Source: JADLHS01 sp964553795 (GTDB taxonomy: Bacteria > Verrucomicrobiota > Verrucomicrobiia > Limisphaerales > JADLHS01). From it: DNA of 64,000 nt. Location: assembly GCA_964553795.1 (NCBI GenBank), contig CAZKMR010000014.1, positions 1 to 64,000 of the forward strand, given 5' to 3'. The notes beneath the pieces are model-generated. The model had not been told where the DNA came from. It ran no database searches and saw nothing but the letters and a program-made list of their open reading frames with translations. This document shows positions 6,945 through 15,217 of the stretch, piece after piece (the stretch's first letter is position 1; every line of letters starts with the position of its first letter). Both the position numbers and the translations under genes were made by a program.

Positions 6945-9335
6945 ATGCCGCTTGATCTGACATACGCCGAGCAAACGGTGAAACGCGTGGGCCGCAAGCC
7001 CGAGGCGCTGATCCCGATTCTGCAATCCTTGCAGGAGCACTACGGCTACCTGCCGGCAGAGGCGTTGGAGCGAGTCTGCGAAGTCAGCGACATCAAACCG
7101 TCAGCGGTGACGGGCGTGGCTTCGTTCTATGACATGTTCCGGATGCAACCGACCGGCAAACACATTGTGCGGGTGTGTCGCGGCACCGCGTGTCACGTGG
7201 CCGGAGCGGGACGCGTCGAAGATGCGCTGCGCCGGCATCTGAACATTCCGCCCGGACAGGACACCGATGCGGACCGGCAGTTCACTGTCGAACCGGTCGC
7301 GTGTCTCGGTGTCTGCACGCTCGCGCCGGTGTTGCAGTTTGGCAGCAACACGTTTGGCCACACCACGCCCGAGGGCATGCCAAAAGTGCTGCGTGACTTT
7401 GCCGAGCTTCAAGCAGATGGAAAGGGAGCATTGTCCACTGAAGAGATTCGGTTGCGCCCCGCAGCACCCGGAGTGGTGGAGGTTCATGTCGGGTTGGGAT
7501 CGTGTTGCATGGCCAAGGGCAGCGACAAGTTGTTTCACGCGCTGCAACATAGCGCCGCGAAGAGTGACGGAAAGATCGCGGTCAAACGCGTTGGCTGCGT
7601 CGGCATGTGTCATCGCACGCCGATGGTGGAAGTGACGCCGCCAGGACAACCGGGGACGTATTACTCCGATTTAACCCCGTCGCAGGCGTCCGCGCTGGTG
7701 CGGCATTACCTCCGACCGCGCAGCGTCACACAGCGAGTGGGCCGCGCGTGGACGCATTTCCTGGATGGCTTGCTGCTGGATAACGCGCTGGGACAAGACC
7801 GGGTGGAGCGTTTTGCGGTAAACCATCGCGATCCGGACATGCGCGCCTTCTTTGGCAAACAACTGCGCATCGCCACGGAACACTTCGGCAAAGTGGATCC
7901 GCTCGACCTCGACGAGTATTTGGCGTACGACGGATTCGACGCACTGCGGAAATGTCTGGGCACAGCAGAGCAGATTCAGGGTGCAGCGGAGCAGAAACCA
8001 AAGCCCGATATCGTCGCGATCGTCGAACAATCCGGACTGCGTGGCCGGGGCGGCGCGGGATTTCCCACCGGCCAGAAGTGGCGCGTCATGGCGCAACAGC
8101 CCGGCGACACCAAATACGTGATTTGCAACGGCGACGAAGGTGATCCGGGCGCGTTCATGGACCGGATGATTCTGGAATCGTTTCCGTTCCGTGTGATCGA
8201 AGGCTTGATGATCGCGGCGCTGGCGACCGGCGCACACGAGGGCATTTTCTACATCCGCCACGAATATCCACTCGCGGTGAAACGCGTGCGCGCGGCGATT
8301 GCGGAGCTGGAACGACGCGGATGGTTGGGGGAGAAACTGCTTGGAGTGGGCGAACCGTTCAAGCTGTCGGTATTTGAAGGCGCGGGAGCATTCGTGTGCG
8401 GCGAGGAGACGGCGCTAATTGCGTCCATAGAGGGACAACGCGGCATGCCGAAGTTGCGTCCGCCGTTTCCGGCGCAATCGGGACTCTGGGGCAAGCCCAC
8501 GCTCATCAACAATGTCGAGACGCTCGCGATGGTGCCGTGGATTCTCCGCCACGGAGCCAAATCCTTCGCCGCGATTGGCACGGCCAAAAGCAAAGGGACA
8601 AAAGTGTTCGCGCTGGCTGGCAAAGTGGAGCGCGGCGGGTTGATCGAGATTCCAATGGGCACGACGCTGCGCGAGATTGTCGAGGACATTGGCGGGGGCG
8701 TGAGCAAAGGACGGCGCTTCAAGGCAGTGCAGATCGGCGGACCCAGCGGCGGTTGTGTGCCGGCGCGACTTGCGGACACCCCGGTGGATTTTGAGTCCCT
8801 GCGCGACGTGGGCGCCATCATGGGCAGCGGCGGACTGGTGGTGCTGGACGACACGAGCTGCATGGTGGACATCGCGCGCTACTTCCTGCAATTCACGCAG
8901 GATCAATCGTGCGGCAAATGCACTTTCTGTCGCATCGGCACGAAGCGGATGCTCGATATTCTGGACAAACTCTGTGCGGGCAAGGCGACGCGGCCGCAAC
9001 TGGAGGAACTCGAACGGCTGGCAGCGCAAGTAGGCGCGGGAAGTTTGTGTGGTCTCGGCAAAACCGCACCCAATCCGGTGCTGACGACGCTGAAGTATTT
9101 CCGCGACGAGTATGAAGCGCACTTGCAGGGGCGTTGCCCGGCGGGAAAGTGTAGCGCGCTGATTCATTACACTATCAACACCGATTGCACCGGCTGCACG
9201 ATTTGCGCGCAGCATTGTCCGGTGAACGCCATCCCGATGACACCTTATGCGCAACACGTCATCGACGATGCCGTGTGCACCCGGTGCGACACATGCAAGC
9301 AGGTCTGTCCGCACAACGCCGTGGAGGTCGCATGA
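6945..9335 (+). CDS. NuoE-NuoF-ferredoxin fusion, NADH-dependent diaphorase subunit
   Basis: 796 aa. Residues 1-150 are a NuoE-like 2Fe-2S domain with Cys 78, 83, 120 and 124. A second thioredoxin-like 2Fe-2S domain follows (GLGSCC and VGCVGMCH, about 186-240). NuoF comes next, with the FMN/NADH motif GRGGAGFPTG near 365, an SLBB domain, and the 4Fe-4S motif CGKCTFC near 655. The C-terminus is a two-cluster ferredoxin (CTGCTIC, CTRCDTC). This is the layout of HydB/HndC-type subunits of NAD(P)H-linked and bifurcating enzymes. The ATG at 6945 starts 4 bases after the previous stop and gives a proper NuoE start. No catalytic hydrogenase or FDH subunit lies nearby. Confidence 0.92.
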   Translation: MPLDLTYAEQTVKRVGRKPEALIPILQSLQEHYGYLPAEALERVCEVSDIKPSAVTGVASFYDMFRMQPTGKHIVRVCRGTACHVAGAGRVEDALRRHLNIPPGQDTDADRQFTVEPVACLGVCTLAPVLQFGSNTFGHTTPEGMPKVLRDFAELQADGKGALSTEEIRLRPAAPGVVEVHVGLGSCCMAKGSDKLFHALQHSAAKSDGKIAVKRVGCVGMCHRTPMVEVTPPGQPGTYYSDLTPSQASALVRHYLRPRSVTQRVGRAWTHFLDGLLLDNALGQDRVERFAVNHRDPDMRAFFGKQLRIATEHFGKVDPLDLDEYLAYDGFDALRKCLGTAEQIQGAAEQKPKPDIVAIVEQSGLRGRGGAGFPTGQKWRVMAQQPGDTKYVICNGDEGDPGAFMDRMILESFPFRVIEGLMIAALATGAHEGIFYIRHEYPLAVKRVRAAIAELERRGWLGEKLLGVGEPFKLSVFEGAGAFVCGEETALIASIEGQRGMPKLRPPFPAQSGLWGKPTLINNVETLAMVPWILRHGAKSFAAIGTAKSKGTKVFALAGKVERGGLIEIPMGTTLREIVEDIGGGVSKGRRFKAVQIGGPSGGCVPARLADTPVDFESLRDVGAIMGSGGLVVLDDTSCMVDIARYFLQFTQDQSCGKCTFCRIGTKRMLDILDKLCAGKATRPQLEELERLAAQVGAGSLCGLGKTAPNPVLTTLKYFRDEYEAHLQGRCPAGKCSALIHYTINTDCTGCTICAQHCPVNAIPMTPYAQHVIDDAVCTRCDTCKQVCPHNAVEVA

Positions 9336-10933
9336 GTGAAACCCTCAACCTCACGATTGACGGTCGGTCCGTTACCGTCCCGCCGGGCGAAAGCGTGCTC
9401 GGCGCAGCGCGCAAACTTGGAATCGACATTCCGACGCTTTGCTACTTGGAGAAGTGCGGTCCGCTGAACACATGTCAGGTCTGTCTGGTCAAGATCAACG
9501 GCAAACTCGTGCCGTCGTGCGGCACCAAAGCCACGCCGGGCATGGTGGTGGAAAGTGAATCCGAAGAAGTGCATGAAGCGCGCCGCACAGCGCTGGAGTT
9601 GTTGTTCAGCGATCATGTGGGTGACTGCCTTTCGCCGTGCCATCGGTTGTGCCCGCTGATGCTGAACATCCCGGTGATGTTGCGGCACATCGAGGCGGGG
9701 CGAATGGAGGCGGCGGCGATCCAGGTGCGGCAGGCGCTGCCACTGGCGGGCGTGTTGGGGCGGTTGTGTCATCATCCCTGTGAACAAGGTTGTCGGCGCG
9801 GGAATTGGGATTCGCCCGCGGCGATTCGCGAACTGGAAAAACACGTCACCGATTGGGAACACGGCTTTGGCGTATTGCCCATGATGCGGAGTGCGCCGGT
9901 TGCGGTTAAGCTGCCGGGCGGCAAACGGGTGGCGGTGATTGGCGCCGGGCCGACCGGTTTGGCGGCGGCACATTTTCTCGCGCGACAGGGCCATCTCGTC
10001 ACCGTGGTGGATCGTCGGGCGCAACCGGGCGGCACGTTATTGGACGTGGCGGAGAGTGATTTGCCGGCGGCGGTGTTGACGCATGAAATCAACGTGCTGA
10101 CCAAGTTGGGCGTCGAATTCAAAGCCGGCGTGGAGCTGGGCCGGGACGTTTCTCTCGAAGGACTGGCGCGGGGACTCGATGCGATTGTGTTGGCCATTGG
10201 CGAAGTAAGTCCGACCACCGCCGCGACGCTCGGTCTCCCCCTAAATGGAAAACAACTCCAGGTCGATCCGAACACCTGTCAGCTTCCGGGAGAAAAGACA
10301 TTTGCAGCGGGTAGCATGGTGCGGTCGCAGAAGCAGTTGATTCGCGCCATGGCCGAGGGGCGGGCGGTGGCCGAGAGCGTGGATCGTTACTTGAAAGGCC
10401 AGCCGGCGCGCCGACCGGAAAAACCCTTTTCGAGTGTCATCGGGCGATTGTCGCCGGGCGAAATGCGCACTTTTTTGCAGCAGGCGAGTGCCGGGCAGCG
10501 GATGTCCTGTGATCGGTGTACGACGGCGACCCGCGCGGCGGCAGTCGGCGAAGCGGCGCGTTGTCTGCATTGCGATTGCCGCTCCAGTGGAAATTGTGTG
10601 TTGCAGCACTACGCGCAGGCGTATGGCGCGGATGCGAATCGCTTTCGCGGTGAGCGCCGGGAATTTGAGCAACAACTCCAACCCGGCGGCATCATTTTCG
10701 AGCCGGGCAAATGTATTCTCTGCGGCATCTGTGTGAAGTTGACCGAGCAGGCGGCTGAGCCGTTGGGATTGACGTTTGTGGGACGCGGTTTCGATGTGCG
10801 CGTGGCGGCGCCGTTTGAGCGCGGCATGACCGAAGGATTGCAAAAGGTCGCCGCCGAGTGCGTGCGACATTGCCCGACCGGCGCGTTGGTGTTTAGCAGC
10901 AAGCCGGTGCAGTCACCGGCTCAAAAGGTTTGA
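9332..10933 (+). CDS. 2Fe-2S / GltD-like FAD oxidoreductase with C-terminal Fe-S domains
   Basis: 533 aa, with its start overlapping the previous stop (ATGA). The N-terminal 2Fe-2S domain is NuoG-like (CYLEKCGPLNTCQVC). A GltD-type helical Fe-S domain follows (CLSPCHRLCP, CHHPCEQGC), then an FAD fold with GAGPTG near residue 206. The C-terminus adds a Cys-rich block (CDRC, CLHCDC) and a ferredoxin-like pair (CILCGIC, CVRHCPTGAL). GltD/NfnB-like flavoproteins move electrons between NAD(P)H and Fe-S carriers. Together with the NuoEF fusion it probably forms a cytoplasmic diaphorase feeding or draining the membrane Fe-S relay. It appears to be the last gene of the operon. Confidence 0.88.
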   Translation: MSETLNLTIDGRSVTVPPGESVLGAARKLGIDIPTLCYLEKCGPLNTCQVCLVKINGKLVPSCGTKATPGMVVESESEEVHEARRTALELLFSDHVGDCLSPCHRLCPLMLNIPVMLRHIEAGRMEAAAIQVRQALPLAGVLGRLCHHPCEQGCRRGNWDSPAAIRELEKHVTDWEHGFGVLPMMRSAPVAVKLPGGKRVAVIGAGPTGLAAAHFLARQGHLVTVVDRRAQPGGTLLDVAESDLPAAVLTHEINVLTKLGVEFKAGVELGRDVSLEGLARGLDAIVLAIGEVSPTTAATLGLPLNGKQLQVDPNTCQLPGEKTFAAGSMVRSQKQLIRAMAEGRAVAESVDRYLKGQPARRPEKPFSSVIGRLSPGEMRTFLQQASAGQRMSCDRCTTATRAAAVGEAARCLHCDCRSSGNCVLQHYAQAYGADANRFRGERREFEQQLQPGGIIFEPGKCILCGICVKLTEQAAEPLGLTFVGRGFDVRVAAPFERGMTEGLQKVAAECVRHCPTGALVFSSKPVQSPAQKV

Positions 10934-10962
10934 TCGTTTCAAATGGGCGCATCCCGAACGAA

Positions 10963-11895
10963 CTAGCTTTTCTTGGCGGCGCGCACGGCCACGGCGCGCC
11001 AGGTCACCGCGACGTTGTTGGTGATGATTCCATTCACGCCCATGTCCATGAGTTTTTGCGCCACAGCGGGATCATCAATCGTGTACACCCAGACTTTGAG
11101 GCCGAGGCTGTGCGCGTAGGCGATGGCTTCCTGATTCACTTCCTTATTCCAAACCACGATGCGCGCCCCGCATTTTCTGGCGGCATCAATCCAGGCGCGA
11201 TTCAATTTCTTTTCTTCGGCGGTCAGGGTTTTTCCATTTTTAGTTTTGGGCGGGCCGAGCGCGCCGAGTACTTGTTCGGGCGCTTGCTGATGAAAGTCCG
11301 CGAGGTATTCCCAATCGAACGCCTGCACGATCAGCGCATTGAACAATTTCTTTTCCCGCAAGATGTCCACACAAGTCTTCGCGTCGCCGGCTTTGCGTTC
11401 AATCAACGTGACCCCGCCGTTTTGAATTTCATCGAGCGCTTCGACGAGGGTGGGCAGAGGCGTGTTGGGATAAGGCGGATTGAACCAATTGCCGGCTTCG
11501 AGCGTTTTCAATTCCCCCAACGTTTTCGTCTCAATCCGAATCTTCGCGCCACCCCAACGATTCGTCGCATCTGTCGTGCGATCCAGCGTGGTGTCATGAA
11601 ACACAATCGGCACGCCGTCCTTGGTGTGATAGTAATCGAGTTCGATCAGGTCCGCGCCGGCGGCTTTGGCGAGCTTGAATGCGGGCAAGGTGTTTTCGGG
11701 AGCGAGATGCGAATAGCCGCGATGCGCAATGACCAACGGGCGTGGCGAGTGCAGCAGTTGTTCCGCAGTGGTCATCGGCGCTGCCTGGGCGCTGGCATTC
11801 ATGGTCGAAATAATTACGGCCAGTCCGCAAAACAACAGAGTGGCGCGAGCAACGCGAGAAGAAATCATCGGCATAAATTTAGTCTGAGCTTTCAT
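10963..11895 (-). CDS. Secreted glycerophosphodiester phosphodiesterase
   Basis: 310 aa with a signal peptide. The GDPD catalytic signature is complete: HRGYSHLAPENT near residue 58, the metal site ELDYYHTKDG, and FHD. The family hydrolyses glycerophosphodiesters to glycerol 3-phosphate and an alcohol. The neighbouring GlpT-like transporter and GlpD make sense of that product. The TTAGTGCGT motif lies 2 bases upstream of the start codon. The next gene, a GntR regulator, is on the same strand. Confidence 0.93.
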   Translation of the reverse strand: MKAQTKFMPMISSRVARATLLFCGLAVIISTMNASAQAAPMTTAEQLLHSPRPLVIAHRGYSHLAPENTLPAFKLAKAAGADLIELDYYHTKDGVPIVFHDTTLDRTTDATNRWGGAKIRIETKTLGELKTLEAGNWFNPPYPNTPLPTLVEALDEIQNGGVTLIERKAGDAKTCVDILREKKLFNALIVQAFDWEYLADFHQQAPEQVLGALGPPKTKNGKTLTAEEKKLNRAWIDAARKCGARIVVWNKEVNQEAIAYAHSLGLKVWVYTIDDPAVAQKLMDMGVNGIITNNVAVTWRAVAVRAAKKS

Positions 11896-11897
11896 GG

Positions 11898-11909
11898 TTA
11901 GTGCGTAAA
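11898..11909 (-). promoter_or_regulatory. TTAGTGCGT-type motif upstream of the glycerophosphodiesterase
   Basis: The plus strand reads TTAGTGCGTAAA. Three close relatives lie at 23165-23176, 23374-23385 and 23547-23558. It sits immediately before the start codon at 11895, where a bound protein would block translation initiation or transcription. Confidence 0.4.
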
Positions 11910-11948
11910 GTTAAGTTCTGGTGACGGCGAGTAATGGAATCAGGAAAA

Positions 11949-12683
11949 TTAAAAGGCTTTGACGGCGAAGCGATACATGTCGCCGCGATAAACGGAGTTT
12001 TCCATTTCGGCAATCAATTCCTTGCCACAGAAGGAAACGCCCTCGACGCGGAACGCGGGCACGTTGGCGCCGACTTCAAACACGCGTAACAATTCGCCGT
12101 CCATGACGACGGCGCTGAGCATCTGATTAATCTCCGTCAGGCGAATACCATAATCCTTCTCGAAAATGTCGTAGAGAGACTTTTCGAGGTTCTTGCGATG
12201 AATGTCCGGGAACAACTGCAACGAAATGTACCGGGTTTCCTTCATCATCGGAATGCCGTCGGCGAAGCGGAGGCGCTCGATTTCGCAGAACGGCGCGCGC
12301 AACGTGTATTCCTTGCCGTTGACGATCTGGGAATGATCGCGATAGCGGAGGTGAAAACCCATCAGCCGTGTGGAAGGTTTCCGGCCCGCTTCGAGCATGT
12401 TTTTGGTGAAACCAAAAATGCGGCTGACCGAGCGTTCCACGGTCGTTTGTTTGGAAACGAATGTGCCTTTGCCGCGGACGCGCTGCACCCAACCGGCTTT
12501 TTCCAGTTCGTGCAGCGCCTTGCGCGCAGTGGTGTTGCTGACCTGGTATTGCTCGATGATTTCGTTTTCCGAGGGAACGAGCGCGCCGGATTGCAAGTCG
12601 CCCCGCTGGATGCGCGCCGTAATTTCGCGGCTGATTTGAAAATACTTGGGGAACGATTGTTCCGTTGCAGGTTTTGGTGTCAC
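11949..12683 (-). CDS. GntR-family transcriptional regulator (HutC/UTRA type)
   Basis: 244 aa from a GTG at 12683, the usual family length. The longer upstream frame runs under the divergent neighbour and looks non-coding. The winged helix-turn-helix spans about residues 10-75 (PSENEIIEQYQVSN, then GKGTFV). A UTRA effector-binding domain follows. HutC-type regulators repress neighbouring catabolic genes until a small ligand binds. It lies between the glycerophosphodiesterase and the divergent EEP hydrolase, so the glycerol-3-phosphate locus is its most likely target. Confidence 0.87.
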   Translation of the reverse strand: MTPKPATEQSFPKYFQISREITARIQRGDLQSGALVPSENEIIEQYQVSNTTARKALHELEKAGWVQRVRGKGTFVSKQTTVERSVSRIFGFTKNMLEAGRKPSTRLMGFHLRYRDHSQIVNGKEYTLRAPFCEIERLRFADGIPMMKETRYISLQLFPDIHRKNLEKSLYDIFEKDYGIRLTEINQMLSAVVMDGELLRVFEVGANVPAFRVEGVSFCGKELIAEMENSVYRGDMYRFAVKAF

Positions 12684-12817
12684 GCGTGGCCCGTTTGGTT
12701 GTTGTGCGCGCCAGTTAAGGCTTGCGGCGAAGTATCTGTCAAGCGCGCGGCATGGGAAATCCCGGCGGCGATGAAAGCAGCATTGCAGTCGGACGCGAAC
12801 TTGGAGAAGTTGAACGC

Positions 12818-13690
12818 ATGACAACGAAATGGCTGTTCGGGTTGGGAATTTTTGTATTGGCATTGGCCAACGTGGCAACTGGTGAAACACCTCCGGCGCC
12901 AAAGCCGCTCACCGTGATGACGTACAATCTGCGTTACGCGAGCTTGAACCCTCCGAACGCCTGGTCGCAGCGTCGCCCGCTGGTGCGCGAAGTCATCCAG
13001 ACCGAAGCGCCCGATGTGCTCGGCACGCAGGAAGGGCTGTATTGGCAACTCAAAGAACTGGCAGCGGACCTCCCGGATTATGAATGGATCGGGCTGGGAC
13101 GCGAAGGTGGCAGCCGCGGCGAGTTCATGGCGGTGTTTTATCGCAAGAGTCGGCTGGAGCCGATGGCGTTCGATCATTTCTGGCTGTCGGATACGCCCGA
13201 GGTCATCGGTTCGACCACGTGGGGAAACAAGAACCGGCGCATGGCGACGTGGGTGCGGTTTCGCGATCGGGAAACGCGGCAGGAGTTTTTCGTCATCAAC
13301 ACGCATTTTGATCATGAAATTCAGGCGGCGCGGGAGAAGAGTGCGGCATTGATGCGACAGCGGGTGGCGGCATTGAATACAACTTTGCCCGTGTTGTTGA
13401 TTGGTGATTTCAACGCGGCCGCCGGCACGAACCGCGCGTATCACCTGCTGACGGAAGACAAATTCTTTGCCGACGCCTGGCTGCTTGCCAGGGAACGGCA
13501 CGGCGAGGGGATGGGCACGTTCAACGGCTTCAAGGCCATGCCCGTGAACGGCGAGAAGATTGATTGGATTCTGGCGCGCGGCACAGTGACCGTGGACGAG
13601 GCGAAGATCGTCACCTTTACGAAGGATGGGCAATTTCCGAGCGATCATTTTCCCGTGGTGGCGCGGGTGAGGTTTCCGGCCGCGCAGTGA
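12818..13690 (+). CDS. Secreted endonuclease/exonuclease/phosphatase family hydrolase
   Basis: 290 aa with a clear signal peptide (residues 1-22). EEP-fold motifs are present: MTYNLRYA, the Glu in LGTQEG, NTHFDH, GDFNAAAG and SDHFPV. The catalytic set is complete. Secreted EEP proteins of this size act on phosphodiesters or phosphomonoesters, including phospholipid head groups and nucleic acids. Placement opposite the GntR gene and beside a glycerophosphodiesterase suggests a role in phospholipid or nucleotide scavenging. The substrate cannot be read from the sequence. Confidence 0.88.
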   Translation: MTTKWLFGLGIFVLALANVATGETPPAPKPLTVMTYNLRYASLNPPNAWSQRRPLVREVIQTEAPDVLGTQEGLYWQLKELAADLPDYEWIGLGREGGSRGEFMAVFYRKSRLEPMAFDHFWLSDTPEVIGSTTWGNKNRRMATWVRFRDRETRQEFFVINTHFDHEIQAAREKSAALMRQRVAALNTTLPVLLIGDFNAAAGTNRAYHLLTEDKFFADAWLLARERHGEGMGTFNGFKAMPVNGEKIDWILARGTVTVDEAKIVTFTKDGQFPSDHFPVVARVRFPAAQ

Positions 13691-13778
13691 TGGTTTGATT
13701 GCATGGGAATTCATGCGTCACGAGCACGGAACAAGCGTCGCGAGCCAGTTGAGCCCTGAGCCGCAGCGGCCGTTCAAA

Positions 13779-15215
13779 TCACTCTTCCGGCTTCGCATTC
13801 CAGACCAACAGCGGCAGCAACAACGCGAACCCCGACGCGATGACCCAGAAATTTCCGACCGCAGTGAAGTCGTAAATTGCCTTGCCAGTCGGGCCAAGCG
13901 TTTTGTGAGCGTCGATCAAATACCCGCCGATGGCTTCCTGTAACGACGCGCCCGCGTAACTGAACAAACCGATAACGCCCATCGCCGCGCCGGTGGCTTT
14001 GCGCGAACAAATGTCCACCGCCATCAAGCCGCCGAGATAGGTTACTAACGCATAAACCGTGTAGCCGAAAACCATCATGCTGAAGTAATCGCTCCAGGGA
14101 TTGCCGGCCGGGACGTAAACGAACGTCGCGGTGGACAGCACAAAGAAAATGCCGAACAGCATGCAGGGAATGCTGCGTTTGTGATGAAAGAAGCGATCCG
14201 AAATCCAACCGCACGTGATGGCTCCGGCGATGCCGGCAAATTGCGAAATGGAAATAACCGCGCTTGCTTTCGTCAGGCTGTAGCCTTTGGCTTCGGTCAG
14301 GAAAACCACGCCCCAGGATTCGAACGCGTAACGCGTCACGTAACACGCCGCTGACGATAAACCCAGAATCCATACGGCGGGCCGGAGAATGACACCCAGT
14401 TGCGCTTTGAACACGGGTTTGTCTTTTGCTTTGTGTTCTTCGTGCGTTTGTTCGCCGGCATAAACCGCCACCGGCGGCAAGCCATAAACCTGCGGGCGAT
14501 CATACATGAACAGATAGAGGAAGAATGCGGCACTGATGCCGAGCAAACCCGGAGCGATGAAGCCCATTTGCCAGCCAAAGGCGCTGACGATGTAAGCGGT
14601 GAAAATGTAGGTGAGGCCGGTCCCAATGTTGTGCGCGGAAAACCAGACGCCGTACAACGTGCCGCGTTCTTTATGGGAAAACCATTGGTTGAGCGAAACA
14701 ATGCACGGGGCCGCGCCGAATGTTTGAAACCAGCCACACAATCCCCACAAAACGGCGAACAGATAAAAGCTCGAGCAAAATCCCATCGTGGTCAGAATCG
14801 CTGCCGATCCCAACAAACCGAGCGCGAGAAAACGTTTGATGTTCAAACGATCGGCCAGAAAACCATTCACGCACTTGCCGATCATGTAGGTGAAAAAGAA
14901 AACTGAGCCGATGGCGCCGAGTTGTTTTGCGTCGAAAACACCCGAATCGAGCAACGGCTTTTTCACCACGGAATAGCCCTGGCGGATGACATAATACATC
15001 GCGTAGCCAAGCGTGATGGACAGGAAAACCGAGATGCGATTCTTCCGATAGCGCCGCTTGATTTCAGCGGGGTCCGTCAGCGGCGTTGCGTCGGGGCCGG
15101 TGAGAAAAAACTGCGCAAGTTGATTTAATCGGGAGCGGCCTGGTGAACTGGACCAACGCGCAAGCGGAGCGGCCAGACCGGAGCTGAGTTTCTTTTCGGA
15201 GGGAAAATCGGACAT
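13779..15215 (-). CDS. GlpT-like MFS transporter (organophosphate:phosphate antiporter family)
   Basis: 478 aa with about 12 membrane segments. The start ATG at 15215 follows the sulfatase stop by two bases; a TTG at 15221 is less likely. The N-terminal half (YAMYYVIRQGYSVVKKP, and GADRLN-like loop FLADRLNIK) is of the GlpT/UhpT type. OPA transporters import glycerol 3-phosphate or hexose phosphates in exchange for phosphate. It is the last gene of a minus-strand unit with glpD, so glycerol 3-phosphate is the best guess for its substrate. Confidence 0.85.
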   Translation of the reverse strand: MSDFPSEKKLSSGLAAPLARWSSSPGRSRLNQLAQFFLTGPDATPLTDPAEIKRRYRKNRISVFLSITLGYAMYYVIRQGYSVVKKPLLDSGVFDAKQLGAIGSVFFFTYMIGKCVNGFLADRLNIKRFLALGLLGSAAILTTMGFCSSFYLFAVLWGLCGWFQTFGAAPCIVSLNQWFSHKERGTLYGVWFSAHNIGTGLTYIFTAYIVSAFGWQMGFIAPGLLGISAAFFLYLFMYDRPQVYGLPPVAVYAGEQTHEEHKAKDKPVFKAQLGVILRPAVWILGLSSAACYVTRYAFESWGVVFLTEAKGYSLTKASAVISISQFAGIAGAITCGWISDRFFHHKRSIPCMLFGIFFVLSTATFVYVPAGNPWSDYFSMMVFGYTVYALVTYLGGLMAVDICSRKATGAAMGVIGLFSYAGASLQEAIGGYLIDAHKTLGPTGKAIYDFTAVGNFWVIASGFALLLPLLVWNAKPEE

Positions 15216-15217
15216 GA

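Noticed and set aside
114..10933. A [FeFe]-hydrogenase or formate dehydrogenase operon
   Set aside because: The diaphorase subunits suggest it, but no catalytic H-cluster or molybdopterin subunit is found on either strand here.
12684..12902. N-terminal extension of the GntR regulator
   Set aside because: It runs under the divergent EEP gene, lacks homology, and gives an unusual length. The GTG at 12683 fits the family.
12680..13714. 344-aa minus-strand ORF opposite the secreted EEP gene
   Set aside because: No domain, and overlaps a gene with signal peptide and complete active site.
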